DNA of 27,714 bases, from the IMG/VR virus record IMGVR_UViG_3300028198_000016, positions 1 through 27,714 of that record; one strand, given 5' to 3'. Of this stretch, positions 8,273-19,062 are shown piece after piece. Each line of letters starts with the position of its first letter. Position 1 is the stretch's first letter. Below the pieces are notes generated by a model. The model was not told where the DNA came from and did not search any database. It worked only from the letters and a program-made list of their open reading frames with translations. The translations under genes were made by a program, and so were the position numbers. The DNA comes from a virus.

Positions 8273-8881
8273 CTATACCTTACTATAAAAATGTGTCATA
8301 CAATATCTACCCAATCCTTGATCTCTGTATTTATTTTCTATTTTTACTTTATCTACTTCATGTAAATAATAGCTTGGAAACATTATCATTCTATTATGTA
8401 TACACTCAACTGTTTCATTTGATTCTGGAAATCTTAAATTTCCATCTTCAAATCTTTTTGGTTCTTTATAAAACCATATCAAAACTGTATGCATAAACGA
8501 ATCAAAATGTTCTCCATAACTATTTGAATCTTCATAATAATTAACTATCGAACAATCATAGTTAGTATTTTCAAATTGTCTTGCAGCTGGTGTCGTCTGT
8601 CTATAATTTTCTAAAACTTCTTGTGATAATATTTTTTTATATACTGTTAATATATTTGAATCTTCTCTATTGTCTGGATATATTCCTTCCAGATAAATTC
8701 TATTTAAATTGGCTACTGGACTAACACCATAACTACCTGGGAACTTTCCATCTGTATAAAGATTGTCTTGTCTATACCATTCAAGTTCTTCCCAAATTAA
8801 ATCTTGTTCTTCGATTGAATAAAAATCATCAACAATCATATATGGAAAAGCTTTATCATCTGTACATAATGTAAAATTCAT
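8273..8881 (-). CDS. 2OG-Fe(II) oxygenase-like protein (202 aa)
   Basis: The double-stranded beta-helix signature is visible: iron ligands H125 and D127 in EHFDSF, a following strand and turn VLIWFYKE and FEDGNLRF, third ligand H174 in FPSYYLHEV, and R192 in GRYCMTHFYS as the likely 2-oxoglutarate carboxylate anchor. This is the HxD...H...R layout of 2-oxoglutarate/Fe(II) dioxygenases, related to prolyl hydroxylases. Length is typical of phage copies. The substrate is unknown; it sits between a glycine-rich fibre and a conserved fibre-associated protein, so hydroxylation of a virion protein is one possibility and a host target another. The ATG at 8881 has only a weak ribosome site (AAG in ATAAGTATT), so coupling to the upstream gene 12 nt away is likely. 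Confidence 0.82.
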   Translation of the reverse strand: MNFTLCTDDKAFPYMIVDDFYSIEEQDLIWEELEWYRQDNLYTDGKFPGSYGVSPVANLNRIYLEGIYPDNREDSNILTVYKKILSQEVLENYRQTTPAARQFENTNYDCSIVNYYEDSNSYGEHFDSFMHTVLIWFYKEPKRFEDGNLRFPESNETVECIHNRMIMFPSYYLHEVDKVKIENKYRDQGLGRYCMTHFYSKV

Positions 8882-8893
8882 AATACTTATAAT

Positions 8894-10105
8894 TTAAGGG
8901 GTGTATATAATAACATCTCCTGTTGCACCAGAGGTTCCACCAGTAAGTGTTTCACCAGTAACAAAAGCTCCTGTTGGTTCTGATAGACTTATTGTTCGCC
9001 GAGGTGTAATCCAACTTAAATTTCCTGTTCTTGCATCATTAGTACTTGAACCAATACCACCAGCACCTACTGCAATTGCATAAGTCCCAGATACAATCTG
9101 TGTACCAGTAGCAACGTGCATACCACCAGCACCTCCACCACCTCTAAACCATCCACCTTCACTATTACTATTACCATGACCACCAGAACCTCCACCACCA
9201 GATATAATCATAGTATCAATATTACCAGTTCCAGTTACAACAATTGCACCGGAAGATAAAAAAGTATGTGATTTATAATTTACCGAACTAACTGTATAAG
9301 TATTTGTAGTACCACCTGCAATACTAAATCCTGATTGACTTGTATCATATCTCACAACTACAATACCAGAACCTCCATTACCCGGTACGGATCCAGCTGC
9401 GCCACCTCCACTTCCAGTATTTACAGCACCAACAGCAGTAGTTCCACTACCACCTCCACCTGATCCACCTGCAGCATAACTTGGAGTTACATTACCTCCT
9501 GCACTTCCACCACCGCCTGCAAATATATGCATCCCTACAGTAGTTCCAGCAGTATTTCCATCTCTATAAAAATTAGCTAAACCAGCACCGCCTGCTCCAC
9601 CAGTATTACCACCTCCACCGCCACCGGCAGCACCTGCTCCTCCACCGCCACCGCCTGCACCTGAATGAGCATTTCTATCTCCACCATTACCACCATTATT
9701 TCCTTGGCCTGTAGTTGATCCACCTCCACCAGAAGGACCCCAATTGTTTGAAGCTCCTCCTCCACCTGAACCACCACCATAACCAGCTTCTTCACCCGGA
9801 CCTCCTGCACCTCCACCTACACAAGTTGCTAACTCTGTTGTTCCTATTAAAGTAACACCTTCGTAAACTGCTGTATATCCATTTACACTTCCTGTAACTG
9901 TTTCACCTAATTGAAAATCTGGTAAAGCAGTAAGAGTTCTTTCTATCACTTGTGATGTCCCAGGAGTTCCATGATAAGGAATCTGTTCTGGATTTGTTCC
10001 ACCCGGACCGGGAATATTACCTTGAATTTTAATCTGTAAATCCATTAATGCAGCTGCAGTTAAACCGACTACACTAAGATGTCTGCCCTGATTAATAAAT
10101 GCCAT
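8894..10105 (-). CDS. Glycine-rich tail fibre/adhesin-like protein (403 aa)
   Basis: After an N-terminal segment (MAFINQGRHLSVVGLTAAAL) and a QLGETVTGSVNGYTAVYEG module come two long glycine-rich tracts (residues about 98-250 and 300-345) of runs such as GGGGSGTTAV and SGGGGSGG, separated by a strand-rich stretch (GIVVVRYDTS, NYKSHTFLSSGAIVVTGTG). The C-terminus ends with a [18 protein letters not shown] module that also occurs in the DUF4815 protein. Glycine-rich tracts of this sort form polyglycine-II bundles in some T4-like adhesins (for example the gp38-type adhesin of phage S16). A tip-adhesin function is inferred. It follows the Mtd-like fibre by 3 nt and precedes a 2OG oxygenase by 12 nt. 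Confidence 0.82.
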   Translation of the reverse strand: MAFINQGRHLSVVGLTAAALMDLQIKIQGNIPGPGGTNPEQIPYHGTPGTSQVIERTLTALPDFQLGETVTGSVNGYTAVYEGVTLIGTTELATCVGGGAGGPGEEAGYGGGSGGGGASNNWGPSGGGGSTTGQGNNGGNGGDRNAHSGAGGGGGGAGAAGGGGGGNTGGAGGAGLANFYRDGNTAGTTVGMHIFAGGGGSAGGNVTPSYAAGGSGGGGSGTTAVGAVNTGSGGGAAGSVPGNGGSGIVVVRYDTSQSGFSIAGGTTNTYTVSSVNYKSHTFLSSGAIVVTGTGNIDTMIISGGGGSGGHGNSNSEGGWFRGGGGAGGMHVATGTQIVSGTYAIAVGAGGIGSSTNDARTGNLSWITPRRTISLSEPTGAFVTGETLTGGTSGATGDVIIYTP

Positions 10106-10108
10106 ATT

Positions 10109-11500
10109 TTATGCCTTACATTTTAACATAAATCTTACACCTGATCCAGCAACTCCAGAACCAATTTGTGTAACTTTAAAAGTTATCCTATCACCAGAAA
10201 CAAAAGCAGTTGTTGATAGTACACCAACAGTCATCGCATTGGTACTAACTGCAAACTGTGGTTTAGTAGAATAAATACTTGTTCCATTTTTTAAAATATC
10301 ACATATAAGAGCTTGACCAGTACATACAGTATCTATGTACCCGACTTCTCCTTCAAATATTCCAGTTCGTGCCATAACCATTTCACCATATGTTTGAACT
10401 ACCACTGCTTGTGCAACAGTAGCAGAAGAATAACCAGCAATAAAAGATATATCATAAGGCCATCCAAAAGCAGCACCAAACGAAGTTGGATTTCCAGCAA
10501 TCTTAGTTCCATCAATAGAATCATCTGCTATATCAGTTCCAACGATTGAACCATTTGCAATTTCTTGTGAACGAATAGTTCCCGGAGAAATTGATGCATT
10601 TGTAATTGTTTGTGCAAATATCTTGGCTTCTGTTACAGCATCATCAGCTAACTTAACTGTTGTAATTACACCATCTATAAATTTAGTTGATGTTACCGCA
10701 TTAGATGCAATCTTAGCAGTCGTAACTGTTCCATCTGAAGGTACACCAACTGTAGATTGAAAACCAAGATGTAAACATCGAATGATTGAACTTACAGGAG
10801 GTGCTGTCATAAACTGAATAGATGTTGCTGTCGGTAATGCGTATGCAGTTGTTGGTTGAACAATACCATCAATATAAACTAGTAATGCATTAACAGAACC
10901 AACTGAAGCAGAAAGAGTAAATGTTGTTTGTGCGGATACACCTGTAAATTCATCTATTGTAAAATTCTTTAATGCTGTTGTCAACATTCCAGATGTTATC
11001 GTATCCTGATTAATTACAGCTGCAGATGTTGTACCAGAAATATGACCACCCATAGCAGGGTCTGTAAGAACATCACCAAATGTAAGAGTACCAGCACCAT
11101 TAGTAATAAGTGCTTGTCCACTTGTACCATCAGTTACAGCTATTTCTGTAATACCAACTGCGTTAGCTACAATCTGTGCATTTCCAACAGTACCAGATAT
11201 ATCACCACCAACAGCAGAACCTGTTACATCAATCGTACCAAAACTAATCGTACCAGCACCATCAGTTTTAATTACTTGGTCTACAGTTCCATCTATCAAC
11301 TTTAATTCTGTAACACCAATCAAGTTTGTCAAAGTAACATTACTTAAATCTTCTCTTGCTAATGGAAACCCAGCAGTCGTAGCACCATCATGAACTACTA
11401 CAGTATCTTTAGTAGTATCAACAGTCGTTTCACCAGTAAATCCTGTAAAGGCCGCATGTTCTGATGTTGTACCTCTTCGTCTTTGTACTCTTTTTGCCAT
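10109..11500 (-). CDS. Tail fibre with Mtd-like N-terminal domain (463 aa)
   Basis: Residues 1-52 (MAKRVQRRRGTTSEHAAFTG, GETTVDTTKDTVVVHDG, AGFPLARED) match the N-terminal 'major tropism determinant' type domain found at the base of many phage fibres. Then come strand repeats: VTDGTSGQALITNGAG (about 121-136), FTLSASVGS followed by LLVYIDGIVQPTTAYALPT (about 206-224), and repeated A-V-T-x-x-K/I turns. The C-terminal 140 residues (GWPYDISFIAGYSS to RFMLKCKA) look like a compact jelly-roll-type tip. A possible late promoter lies 60 nt upstream inside the preceding small gene, and only 1 nt separates start and upstream stop. Role: fibre shaft and base for host recognition, inferred from domains and position. 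Confidence 0.85.
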   Translation of the reverse strand: MAKRVQRRRGTTSEHAAFTGFTGETTVDTTKDTVVVHDGATTAGFPLAREDLSNVTLTNLIGVTELKLIDGTVDQVIKTDGAGTISFGTIDVTGSAVGGDISGTVGNAQIVANAVGITEIAVTDGTSGQALITNGAGTLTFGDVLTDPAMGGHISGTTSAAVINQDTITSGMLTTALKNFTIDEFTGVSAQTTFTLSASVGSVNALLVYIDGIVQPTTAYALPTATSIQFMTAPPVSSIIRCLHLGFQSTVGVPSDGTVTTAKIASNAVTSTKFIDGVITTVKLADDAVTEAKIFAQTITNASISPGTIRSQEIANGSIVGTDIADDSIDGTKIAGNPTSFGAAFGWPYDISFIAGYSSATVAQAVVVQTYGEMVMARTGIFEGEVGYIDTVCTGQALICDILKNGTSIYSTKPQFAVSTNAMTVGVLSTTAFVSGDRITFKVTQIGSGVAGSGVRFMLKCKA

Positions 11501-11501
11501 G

Positions 11502-11705
11502 TTATTTCTCGCTTATCTTTAGTAAAAGATTTTTTATTTCTTGCATATCATCTTTCAAAGTATTTATATCAGTTATACAATCTTGTAGTTTTTTTTGTTC
11601 TTCTAATTTTATTGCTCTATTTATTTTATAACGACTCAATGCAGTTTTATCTGTATTTAAAACAGCACTAGAATTAGAATCTCTTGTATATTTAAGTTCA
11701 CTCAT
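11502..11705 (-). CDS. Small coiled-coil virion-associated protein (67 aa)
   Basis: Begins [20 protein letters not shown]; residues about 30-67 form a predicted coiled coil (KINRAIKLEEQKKLQDCI, INTLKDDMQEIKNLLLKI) with regular hydrophobic spacing. From memory, small proteins starting S-x-LKYTRD...AVLNTD sit after large fibre or baseplate genes in many marine T4-like phages; their role is unknown, though trimerisation or an assembly aid is plausible. The start ATG overlaps the stop of the 1795-residue gene by one base (TAATG), so it is translated by coupling. Shares the operon with the Mtd-like fibre, 1 nt downstream. Confidence 0.78.
   Translation of the reverse strand: MSELKYTRDSNSSAVLNTDKTALSRYKINRAIKLEEQKKLQDCITDINTLKDDMQEIKNLLLKISEK
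11561..11568 (-). promoter_or_regulatory. Possible T4-type late promoter (TATAAATA), intragenic
   Basis: Exact TATAAATA on the minus strand inside the coiled-coil gene, 60 nt before the ATG of the Mtd-like fibre at 11500. The spacing is longer than at the other boxes, so it may be functional or chance in AT-rich DNA. Confidence 0.45.
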
Positions 11706-14700
11706 TATGCTAATGCTATTACTCGTAAATCTTTCAATAATGGTACTGTACTTGTTGTTGCAGAGTTCATAACAATTTTAATTGCAAAGTTTTTAAATGA
11801 ATTATAAACAACACCACTAGAAGTATAGTTAGCATTTGCTCCCGCTGGGTCAAATTGCAACTCTAAATAATCACTAACATTATCCGTTCCCGAAACTGTA
11901 ACTGTGTTTGTTGTTTCACCCATCAATTGCCAAGGTCTGTTATCAAATGTATCAGAATCAAATTGTGATAATATTTTATAATACACTTTAATACTAGTTC
12001 CAGCCCGTCTATTACAACTCACAAATACTGTTAAGTCTGTTGCATCAAATCCATCTTTTAGATTTACGCGTCTTGTTACATATCGTGCTAGTGCATCACC
12101 ACCAGAACTTGCTGCTTCATTTGTAGAAAGATTATTAACTATATTCTCAATCGTAATAACACTATTTCTTGCCGTATCAATGATAGGAGAAATTTTATCA
12201 CTTGTAGAAGTTAGAGTTGCCTTTGCAACATAAGTTCCAGCAGCTGTTCCAATTAACTTTTGAGTGGTAAGTGGATAATTAGTACCTTGTATTACATTAG
12301 TATAATCAGTTGCTAATACATTTGTTCCGCCATCAGTCATCCTAACACCCCATGTAATACTTGTTCCACTATGACGAATTTCCTGTGGTGTTAAATGAAT
12401 CATATCAGCTTTAACATCTACACCACCTGTACTATCTTTAAAAACTGCCTGTGCAGTTGCATCAATAGTAAATTTGTTTCTGTTAATTTGAAACATCATA
12501 TCTTGATTTTGTTCAGCAGTCCATGTACTTGCATTTTGTGATTTAAATAAAACACCGGCATATGGTTGTTCAGAAACTTTTCTAGTTGTTCCAATAATAT
12601 TTTCACCAACTTCAGCAATATATGTTTCATATTTTAAGCTATTGCTTAATACAACTAATGAATATTCACCCGGTTTTAAAAATACAGGACTAGAGAAAGC
12701 AAAATTTGTTGCTAATGATGCATCTTCACTAACATTTACATCAGCAGGAAGTTTATTCATATGAGTAAAAGGAACAATCACTCTTGTTGGATAACCATTA
12801 GTAGTAGTTCTAATCTGTATTGAAACTGGTAAACCATCTGTGTCTTTTGATTTAAAATATAAATCTACATCAGAAATAAATACACCATCAGGATGTAGAG
12901 TTCCATCAATCAAAAATGTTTCAGCTAATGGATCATACCAACCACCTACATGATTCCTTGTAAAAGATTCTGTACCAAAGTTAACATCAGCTGCACTACC
13001 CATTCCACCCTGTTCTACTCTCGGTACTCTGGTTGAAACAATAACATTTTCTTTTGTTTGCAACATTCCTTGTGCTTGATAAATTGCCATTCCGTATGTA
13101 GATGCTGTTACTAAATCACCAACTGTATTATCAACTAAAAGAAATTGTCGTTCTCCAGTTCTAAATCTTAGTGTATCTGAATTTGGAATTACATATGTTA
13201 AACCAGTAATAGAACCTGCATTATCTGTGTAAATTGCACCCGCCAAACTTCCACCACTAGGAGTACAATAAGCCGCAATTGCTTCATTATCAAAAAATGG
13301 ATAGACTCTTGTATTTGGTTTCATTCCAGTAACAGAAATAGTCAAAGTTCTTGAACGAATAAATGGAACAATGGAAACATCAACAATCCTATCACCAATA
13401 CTATTTCTAACAGTATCAGTTCCAGTAATCATATTTTGGATTCCTCTTCTTACCTGAAGGGTATCTCGTTCCCAATTCTCAGTCGTAACTTGGCGAATCC
13501 ATGGCCAACGTCCCTGTCTTTCAACAGACCTTGTAATTCCTGTCATTCGTTCTTCACCAAATCCACCAGATTGAATCTGTTGCCAATCATCCCATTGTGA
13601 ACCAAATCCCAATCCAACCAAACTTTCCCAACCACTATTTTCACCTTGAAGATTGACTATAACTTCTGGTCTATTTGCTGTATCAATCCAATTATCACTA
13701 GGAGGATTTAACTCTACATTACCAATCCATGCCAATACAGCAAATGGATTAACATTGATTGCTTTACTTGCAACTGTTTGAGTAACTACTGGTGTAGATG
13801 TAAATGGTAATGTGATTAAATCACCAGTTTTAGTAACACCAGTCGATGCTGATGAATCATAAATAACATCTGTGTTATTAGATACAAACGGAGGCCTCAT
13901 AATTTGTTGCTTAAAATCAATTGAACATTTATGATCTGCACTCAAAACATTTCCTACACTATGACCCATAAATGCATCTACTAATATTCCATTTTTAAAT
14001 CTATCTAAACCAGCAGTATCTTTAATATCTAATGATTCAGCTTCCTTTTCCAATAAAGATAAACTTGTATAATATTCAACATGCTGTATTCGTTTTTCAA
14101 GTCTACCAATATCTCTCATAGTATATCGTTTATTTTCAATATACTGTGTAATAACATCAGATGCATTAAACGTATAGGCAGGAACATATACGGTATATAA
14201 ATCCATTGTACCATCTAAACGATTGGGAGGAGTTGTTCCATTAGAAGAAACACCGGTATTGACTCCAAAAGTTCTTGACCTACTTAAATATACTGTATCA
14301 ACTCTAGGAAGATAAAAACTATAATCAGCAGACCAATTTGTATTTGGAATAGGCACTTCGGAATTTTGTATTGCTGTTCCACCATCAGCTCGGCGAGGTC
14401 GAAAATCAATACAATCTCTTAGTTCTACTTTAGCTCCAGTAACGGGACTAATATATGTTGGAACATTATCATAACCAGTTGAACCAGTATATGAATCAGC
14501 AGAAAGATACCCAGTACCAGAATGAGTAAAATAATCTATAATAGCTGTAATTCTTCCTGTTGGAGCAGTTGCACTTGTTAATTTAATTTTGCCGTGGTCA
14601 TAAAAATTATCTTTCTGTCCAGTATCTAAACTATATTTTGAAGAAATCTCTGTATCACCAGCTGCGACTGATGAAGCAACCTTTATAAAACCACTTGTTC

Positions 14701-17092
14701 CACCTGTAATTGTTTCTGCAACAAAAGTTCCAGATACAACAACATAAGTAACACTTGTAGTTCCAGATGCTCCAACAATAACCGTTCCAGTTGCACCAGA
14801 AGTTCCACCTGTAATTATTTCGCCAGGTGTAAATGTATCAACTGTGCTTGCAACTGTAAGTGTTGGGAGAGTCGGGTTCGTTGCAAGGTTGCCCGAATCA
14901 TAAACTGCTTTAATAGCATGAACATCAGCTAACCCCATAGAATCAAAATTAAGGTTCGTAGTGTTCGGTGTGTTTATAATAACTTCTTTATTTTTAACAA
15001 ATGATTTAGTTTTTTCTGATTTAACATCTACATTAATAGTTGCAATAATATCCGCAGTAAATGAAGTTGTACCAGTATTATCATTTAATGTAATTGTTGT
15101 ATTGGTAGGCCCGTTAACTGTTATTGTTTGTCCACCACCATCAAAGGCAACCTGTTCACCAATAGTCAATCCTGAAGTACCAACAGTTCGTATAGTAGTT
15201 GTATAATATTCTCTTTTATTACTATCACTTAATGCACCAGTTCCATGAAATGTTTCTGTAGAACCAGCAGTAGAAAGTGTTGCTTGTCCTGCCGTAAAAG
15301 TAACATTCTCAAATACTCGTTTAGTAGTATAACTTGTATCAACATTACCAGAAGAATCACGAATAGTTTTAATTGTTTCTTGTGGTAATTGAAAAACCAT
15401 ACTATTGAATGTAGATTCATATAATGTTACATTACCACCAACGACGCCACCCACTTTACCAGAATCATCAATATTTGATTTAGCACCAAGTACTACAGGT
15501 GTAACATTTGCATCAACAGGAACAACTATAGATTCAATTGATTCAAAATTAGAACTAGACATTGTAATATCATAAAGATACATATTAAGAACTTGTACAG
15601 CACCAGTACCAGAAACATAATCAATTGCTCTTACTTTAGCTGTACCAATTTTTGTATTAACATAAGTAACAGGAGTTGTTAACACAACAGAAGCATGAGC
15701 TACATTATGTAAATCAACTGTTGCATGTTCTGTAATATTAAACAAACCAGAATAATCTTTTACAACGACATAGTTGCCGTACTGTATTAATCTATCAAAA
15801 TTATTAACATTTTCAAACTCTCGGGCCTTATCTATTATAAGATCACTTGAAACAATTGTTTCATATTCCAACCCTTCGATGTATGCCTTACCTGGGTCTA
15901 ATCTAAAAATAAATTTTGAAGTGTCATTAGGATCATCTTTTAATTGAACATTAAATGCTCGTACAGTATAACTACCAGATTCATCAAAAGTTCTTCTACC
16001 AAAAGTTTCTTCTAAAACAGTATAAATTGGTATCTGTATATCTTTTTCTTTAATCCCATTATTAGTTCTTAACAATTCATAAAAATCAGTATCATCAATT
16101 GAAGTCATTGCTTTCTTTGTCAATGCTAATTCAAACTTTAATCTATCAGCACCCGGTGCTGCATAGTTATACGACCCTTGTGCATTATCTAAAAGTGTAG
16201 TATCATCACCAGATGAAATAATACTTGCTGTAACTTGTAAACCAACTTTATAAGAAGGAGTGTTTGTGTATTTGTCTAAAATAAGTGTGTTCGCACCAAT
16301 GTTAATAAAATTTCCATTCACATAAAACACACCAGAATTTATAGATACAGCACTACCTGTTCCTGTTGGTAAAGATGCAGCTGCAAGAGCAGATATACTT
16401 AAATCTGTTGCACTAATTCTTTCACCACCAAGAAATGCTGGTGATGTTGTTAAAGTAGATACTGCTTGAGAACCTGTTCCTGAACCACCAGAAATTGTAA
16501 CTGTTGGTATGGAAGTATAACCACTACCTCCGTTTGTGATATCAACAGCATAGAGCGAACCACTAGAAATAACAGCAATTGCTGTTGCACCTGTACCCCC
16601 ACCACCTGTAATCGTAACTGTGGGAGTTGAAAGAAAACCATTACCACCAGCTGTAACATCTATGCCTTGAACAACATCAGTAAGAGCACCACCAGTAATA
16701 TATTTTACAAATATAGTATCTGGGTCACCAGTAGTAGCATCAATAGCTGATGTATTTAATACAAGTGCCTTTGTGCCTGATTGACTACCAACAACAGTTT
16801 TGCCTGCAAAAGTTGCTACATTAATATTTGTTAAATTATATTGCTGTTGTAATTTTATATATTCGTAATCTAAATTAAGAGTTAACTCACCACCAGTTAC
16901 TTTAGAACCATTCGCAAATACATGATCGCCAAATCGTTTGAGTTGATTTCTTATTATTGTTTGTTCTTGAGTAAGCTCTCTTGCCTGTACAGCTACAGCA
17001 GGTTTATAGAGGACCTGATGAAAATCTTTAGTTTCATCATAATCATCAAAGTATGGACTCTGATTAAGATTTAAATTTATATTGGTTGTCAT
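11705..17092 (-). CDS. Giant DUF4815-type virion protein (1795 aa)
   Basis: The N-terminus ([20 protein letters not shown], then [20 protein letters not shown] and [11 protein letters not shown]) and the CIDFRPRR motif near residue 895 are marks of DUF4815 proteins, large virion components of marine T4-like phages. Inserted near residues 144-225 are two copies of a G-x-GY-x-x-x-P-T-V-T-I-x-GG-x-GTGA module. Further modules [12 protein letters not shown] and [11 protein letters not shown] lie near residues 755-795. The C-terminal third ([49 protein letters not shown]) is beta-rich. Its place directly after gp8 and before the fibre genes suggests a baseplate-to-fibre connector or a long baseplate-attached fibre. 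The ATG at 17092 lies 15 nt after gp8. Exact location in the virion is inferred. Confidence 0.88.
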   Translation of the reverse strand: MTTNINLNLNQSPYFDDYDETKDFHQVLYKPAVAVQARELTQEQTIIRNQLKRFGDHVFANGSKVTGGELTLNLDYEYIKLQQQYNLTNINVATFAGKTVVGSQSGTKALVLNTSAIDATTGDPDTIFVKYITGGALTDVVQGIDVTAGGNGFLSTPTVTITGGGGTGATAIAVISSGSLYAVDITNGGSGYTSIPTVTISGGSGTGSQAVSTLTTSPAFLGGERISATDLSISALAAASLPTGTGSAVSINSGVFYVNGNFINIGANTLILDKYTNTPSYKVGLQVTASIISSGDDTTLLDNAQGSYNYAAPGADRLKFELALTKKAMTSIDDTDFYELLRTNNGIKEKDIQIPIYTVLEETFGRRTFDESGSYTVRAFNVQLKDDPNDTSKFIFRLDPGKAYIEGLEYETIVSSDLIIDKAREFENVNNFDRLIQYGNYVVVKDYSGLFNITEHATVDLHNVAHASVVLTTPVTYVNTKIGTAKVRAIDYVSGTGAVQVLNMYLYDITMSSSNFESIESIVVPVDANVTPVVLGAKSNIDDSGKVGGVVGGNVTLYESTFNSMVFQLPQETIKTIRDSSGNVDTSYTTKRVFENVTFTAGQATLSTAGSTETFHGTGALSDSNKREYYTTTIRTVGTSGLTIGEQVAFDGGGQTITVNGPTNTTITLNDNTGTTSFTADIIATINVDVKSEKTKSFVKNKEVIINTPNTTNLNFDSMGLADVHAIKAVYDSGNLATNPTLPTLTVASTVDTFTPGEIITGGTSGATGTVIVGASGTTSVTYVVVSGTFVAETITGGTSGFIKVASSVAAGDTEISSKYSLDTGQKDNFYDHGKIKLTSATAPTGRITAIIDYFTHSGTGYLSADSYTGSTGYDNVPTYISPVTGAKVELRDCIDFRPRRADGGTAIQNSEVPIPNTNWSADYSFYLPRVDTVYLSRSRTFGVNTGVSSNGTTPPNRLDGTMDLYTVYVPAYTFNASDVITQYIENKRYTMRDIGRLEKRIQHVEYYTSLSLLEKEAESLDIKDTAGLDRFKNGILVDAFMGHSVGNVLSADHKCSIDFKQQIMRPPFVSNNTDVIYDSSASTGVTKTGDLITLPFTSTPVVTQTVASKAINVNPFAVLAWIGNVELNPPSDNWIDTANRPEVIVNLQGENSGWESLVGLGFGSQWDDWQQIQSGGFGEERMTGITRSVERQGRWPWIRQVTTENWERDTLQVRRGIQNMITGTDTVRNSIGDRIVDVSIVPFIRSRTLTISVTGMKPNTRVYPFFDNEAIAAYCTPSGGSLAGAIYTDNAGSITGLTYVIPNSDTLRFRTGERQFLLVDNTVGDLVTASTYGMAIYQAQGMLQTKENVIVSTRVPRVEQGGMGSAADVNFGTESFTRNHVGGWYDPLAETFLIDGTLHPDGVFISDVDLYFKSKDTDGLPVSIQIRTTTNGYPTRVIVPFTHMNKLPADVNVSEDASLATNFAFSSPVFLKPGEYSLVVLSNSLKYETYIAEVGENIIGTTRKVSEQPYAGVLFKSQNASTWTAEQNQDMMFQINRNKFTIDATAQAVFKDSTGGVDVKADMIHLTPQEIRHSGTSITWGVRMTDGGTNVLATDYTNVIQGTNYPLTTQKLIGTAAGTYVAKATLTSTSDKISPIIDTARNSVITIENIVNNLSTNEAASSGGDALARYVTRRVNLKDGFDATDLTVFVSCNRRAGTSIKVYYKILSQFDSDTFDNRPWQLMGETTNTVTVSGTDNVSDYLELQFDPAGANANYTSSGVVYNSFKNFAIKIVMNSATTSTVPLLKDLRVIALA

Positions 17093-17107
17093 GTATTATT
17101 ACCTTTA

Positions 17108-18433
17108 TTAAAATTCAACTACTAGCTTGACATCCTCAGTTTGGTCAGATGCACGATTGATCGGAGCTCTATACTCTACATATATTTGTTCACCACTATC
17201 ATCATCTAGTTCTGCACCTGTATATGTGGTTGATACTGCGGCAGCACCACTTGCATTTGGATTTGCAATTAAGAGTACTTTTCTAAAATCATCTCCTACT
17301 ACAAAGTCACCACCTTCTGTTCCAACCAAACGAATATTAATCATTACATATGCACCACCAAGTTCTGTCTTTGCATTTTTACCATGTCCATTCTTGGGAC
17401 CGATTCTTGGTTCAAGAATACAACCATTCCCACCACCACCAGTAATAGTCGCAGCTGCAGAACGATAAAGAGTTCCAACATTTGTCATTGATACTTTTTT
17501 AACAACACCACCAACCACACTAGAAACTCTTGCTGCTGCACTAGAACCTTCTGTTGTTGTAATTGCAATTGCCGGCATTACTTCATACACACTTGTATTA
17601 TCTGGAGTCGTTGTCCATGCAGAAACCGTTGCAGTTTTTGTAGAACCAACATAATCTGTAATAACTTTTATCTGTCCACTTCCAGTTCCAGAAGAAATAT
17701 AAACTGTCATACTATTATAAACATCATCTGTAGTAGAAGCAGCCGTTGATAACTGTATTGTTGTAGATGTTGCACCCTGTGCTGTACCTGTATGAATATT
17801 AACATATCCAGTTCCACCTGCTGTTACATCTATATGTTCTAATGCTCCGTCAACAGCTGCTTGTTGTACATCCCATTGTGGTGTACCATCATCAGATGTC
17901 AAATATTTTATTGGAATCCAATCTGTCGTTACATATTTCAAAACATCTGCCTGCTGAACTTCATACATAAATTTCCAACGGTAGTTATCAGATGTTTCAA
18001 TAATAGAAGAAGTTTGTCCTGTCGGTTTAACAGTAGATGCAACTCCACCATAATTACTGATACACTTGTAAACATTATACTGATCTGTCATTACAAAAAA
18101 TGTTTGGTCAATCTGGTCATCTTGAAGATGATTGTATTCTGTATAAACAGTTCCTGATGTCCAGTCAGTTCTTTTAACAACATGAGATACATCTGAGGTA
18201 TTAATTAATTTTGCAGCTATCATATCATTATGATGAATGAAAGGTGCTACAGTTGTATCTATGGGTGTTGGAATTGCAGTATCGGATGGTGAAGCTTCTG
18301 TATATTGACCTAGACTTGCACCAGACCAACTATCAGCCTTACCAATCATTAGATACATTTTATTAGTTGAAAACGAACTAATAAAATTATCTGCGTTATA
18401 AGTTCTAAATGCGTTAGTTATAATTGCTGGCAT
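17108..18433 (-). CDS. 8: Baseplate wedge subunit gp8-like (441 aa)
   Basis: The N-terminus (MPAIITNAFRTYNADNFISS, then NKMYLMIGKADSW) and the conserved segment FFVMTDQYNVYKCISNYGG followed by SSIIETSDNYRWKFMYEV are the features I associate with gp8-like wedge proteins of marine T4-like phages. T4 gp8 has 334 residues; the extra length here is partly an inserted glycine module (DVTAGGTGYVNI at residues about 204-215). C-terminal motifs include GCILEPRIGPKNGHGKNA and GGDFVVGDDFRKVLLIANP. gp8 dimerises in the wedge and contacts gp6, gp7 and gp10 in T4, and gene order here agrees. A TATAAATA promoter and an AAGGA ribosome site lie directly upstream. Confidence 0.85.
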   Translation of the reverse strand: MPAIITNAFRTYNADNFISSFSTNKMYLMIGKADSWSGASLGQYTEASPSDTAIPTPIDTTVAPFIHHNDMIAAKLINTSDVSHVVKRTDWTSGTVYTEYNHLQDDQIDQTFFVMTDQYNVYKCISNYGGVASTVKPTGQTSSIIETSDNYRWKFMYEVQQADVLKYVTTDWIPIKYLTSDDGTPQWDVQQAAVDGALEHIDVTAGGTGYVNIHTGTAQGATSTTIQLSTAASTTDDVYNSMTVYISSGTGSGQIKVITDYVGSTKTATVSAWTTTPDNTSVYEVMPAIAITTTEGSSAAARVSSVVGGVVKKVSMTNVGTLYRSAAATITGGGGNGCILEPRIGPKNGHGKNAKTELGGAYVMINIRLVGTEGGDFVVGDDFRKVLLIANPNASGAAAVSTTYTGAELDDDSGEQIYVEYRAPINRASDQTEDVKLVVEF

Positions 18434-18453
18434 AATCTCAATCCTTTTTTATT

Positions 18454-18461
18454 TATTTATA
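18454..18461 (-). promoter_or_regulatory. T4-type late promoter (TATAAATA) for gp8
   Basis: Exact TATAAATA octamer 20 nt before the gp8 ATG at 18433, in the 31-nt gap after the oxygenase gene, with AAGGA between. Confidence 0.78.
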
Positions 18462-18464
18462 ATG

Positions 18465-19034
18465 CTATTCTATGTAATGACAATATGAATGTATAAAATA
18501 CTTTGATTCTGATATTGGTTTAAGTCCCGCATGAAACCATGGCCACAAAGGTGGAAAAATTATCATGCGACCTTTTCTTGCTTCTATCTTTGCTGTCTTA
18601 TTTGACAAATAAAATTCTGTTTCTCCCCCTTCATCAACATCATTCAAATATACAAAAAATGCTAAAAATCTTCTGGATGTTTGTAAATCTCTTACGTCAA
18701 CATGAGAATCAAATCTATCATAATCATTATTTAAATATCGCTTCATTCTTACTGCTTCGTAACCATGTTTTTCAGGCCACATTGTTGGAGTGATTAAACA
18801 TTCCTTTTTATAATGTTCAACATAAGTCTGAAAGACTGTCATCATCCCTTCCTGAACAGATTTCCATTCCTCATGTTTTGTTAATATAATCTGTTCAAAA
18901 GATATTCTATTATCAGCATCCTTAACATGAACCTTCTCAAATTTGTCTTTTGATACTTCAAATTTTTCTATCAAAGATTCACAAGAATCATCAGTTATTA
19001 CATTGTTATATACCTTCACAAAATCATCAATCAT
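18465..19034 (-). CDS. 2OG-Fe(II) oxygenase, prolyl 4-hydroxylase type (189 aa)
   Basis: All key residues of the 2-oxoglutarate/Fe(II) dioxygenase fold are present: H111 and D113 in SHVDVRD, the strand FLAFFVYLNDVDEGGETEF that typifies prolyl 4-hydroxylases, H168 in WPWFHAGLKP, and K178 in ESKYFIHSY as the 2-oxoglutarate anchor. The length matches single-domain phage copies. The substrate cannot be read from the sequence. It is placed between the gp7-position gene and gp8, and is driven by its own pair of late promoters, so it is made with the virion proteins. This fits modification of a structural protein, but action on a host protein late in infection is not excluded. Ribosome site AAAGGAC. 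Confidence 0.88.
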   Translation of the reverse strand: MIDDFVKVYNNVITDDSCESLIEKFEVSKDKFEKVHVKDADNRISFEQIILTKHEEWKSVQEGMMTVFQTYVEHYKKECLITPTMWPEKHGYEAVRMKRYLNNDYDRFDSHVDVRDLQTSRRFLAFFVYLNDVDEGGETEFYLSNKTAKIEARKGRMIIFPPLWPWFHAGLKPISESKYFIHSYCHYIE

Positions 19035-19053
19035 AAGTCCTTTTCATAATAAT

Positions 19054-19061
19054 TATTTATA
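19054..19061 (-). promoter_or_regulatory. T4-type late promoter (TATAAATA), proximal of a tandem pair
   Basis: Exact octamer 19 nt before the ATG at 19034. A second exact copy starts one base further upstream, giving TATAAATATTATAAATA on the minus strand. Confidence 0.75.
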
Positions 19062-19062
19062 A

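Noticed and set aside
8884-8891. TATAAGTA near-match to a late promoter before the 2OG oxygenase
   Set aside because: One mismatch and only 2 nt from the ATG, so no leader could be made; likely chance.
9577-9816. Second minus-strand frame rich in Val and Glu inside the glycine-rich fibre
   Set aside because: A shifted reading of GGT/GGA repeats; no independent start signal and the main frame is intact.
14961-15206. Plus-strand frame with hydrophobic stretches that looks like a membrane protein
   Set aside because: Lies entirely inside the DUF4815 gene; hydrophobicity comes from complementing Thr/Asn codons, and no promoter or ribosome site precedes it.
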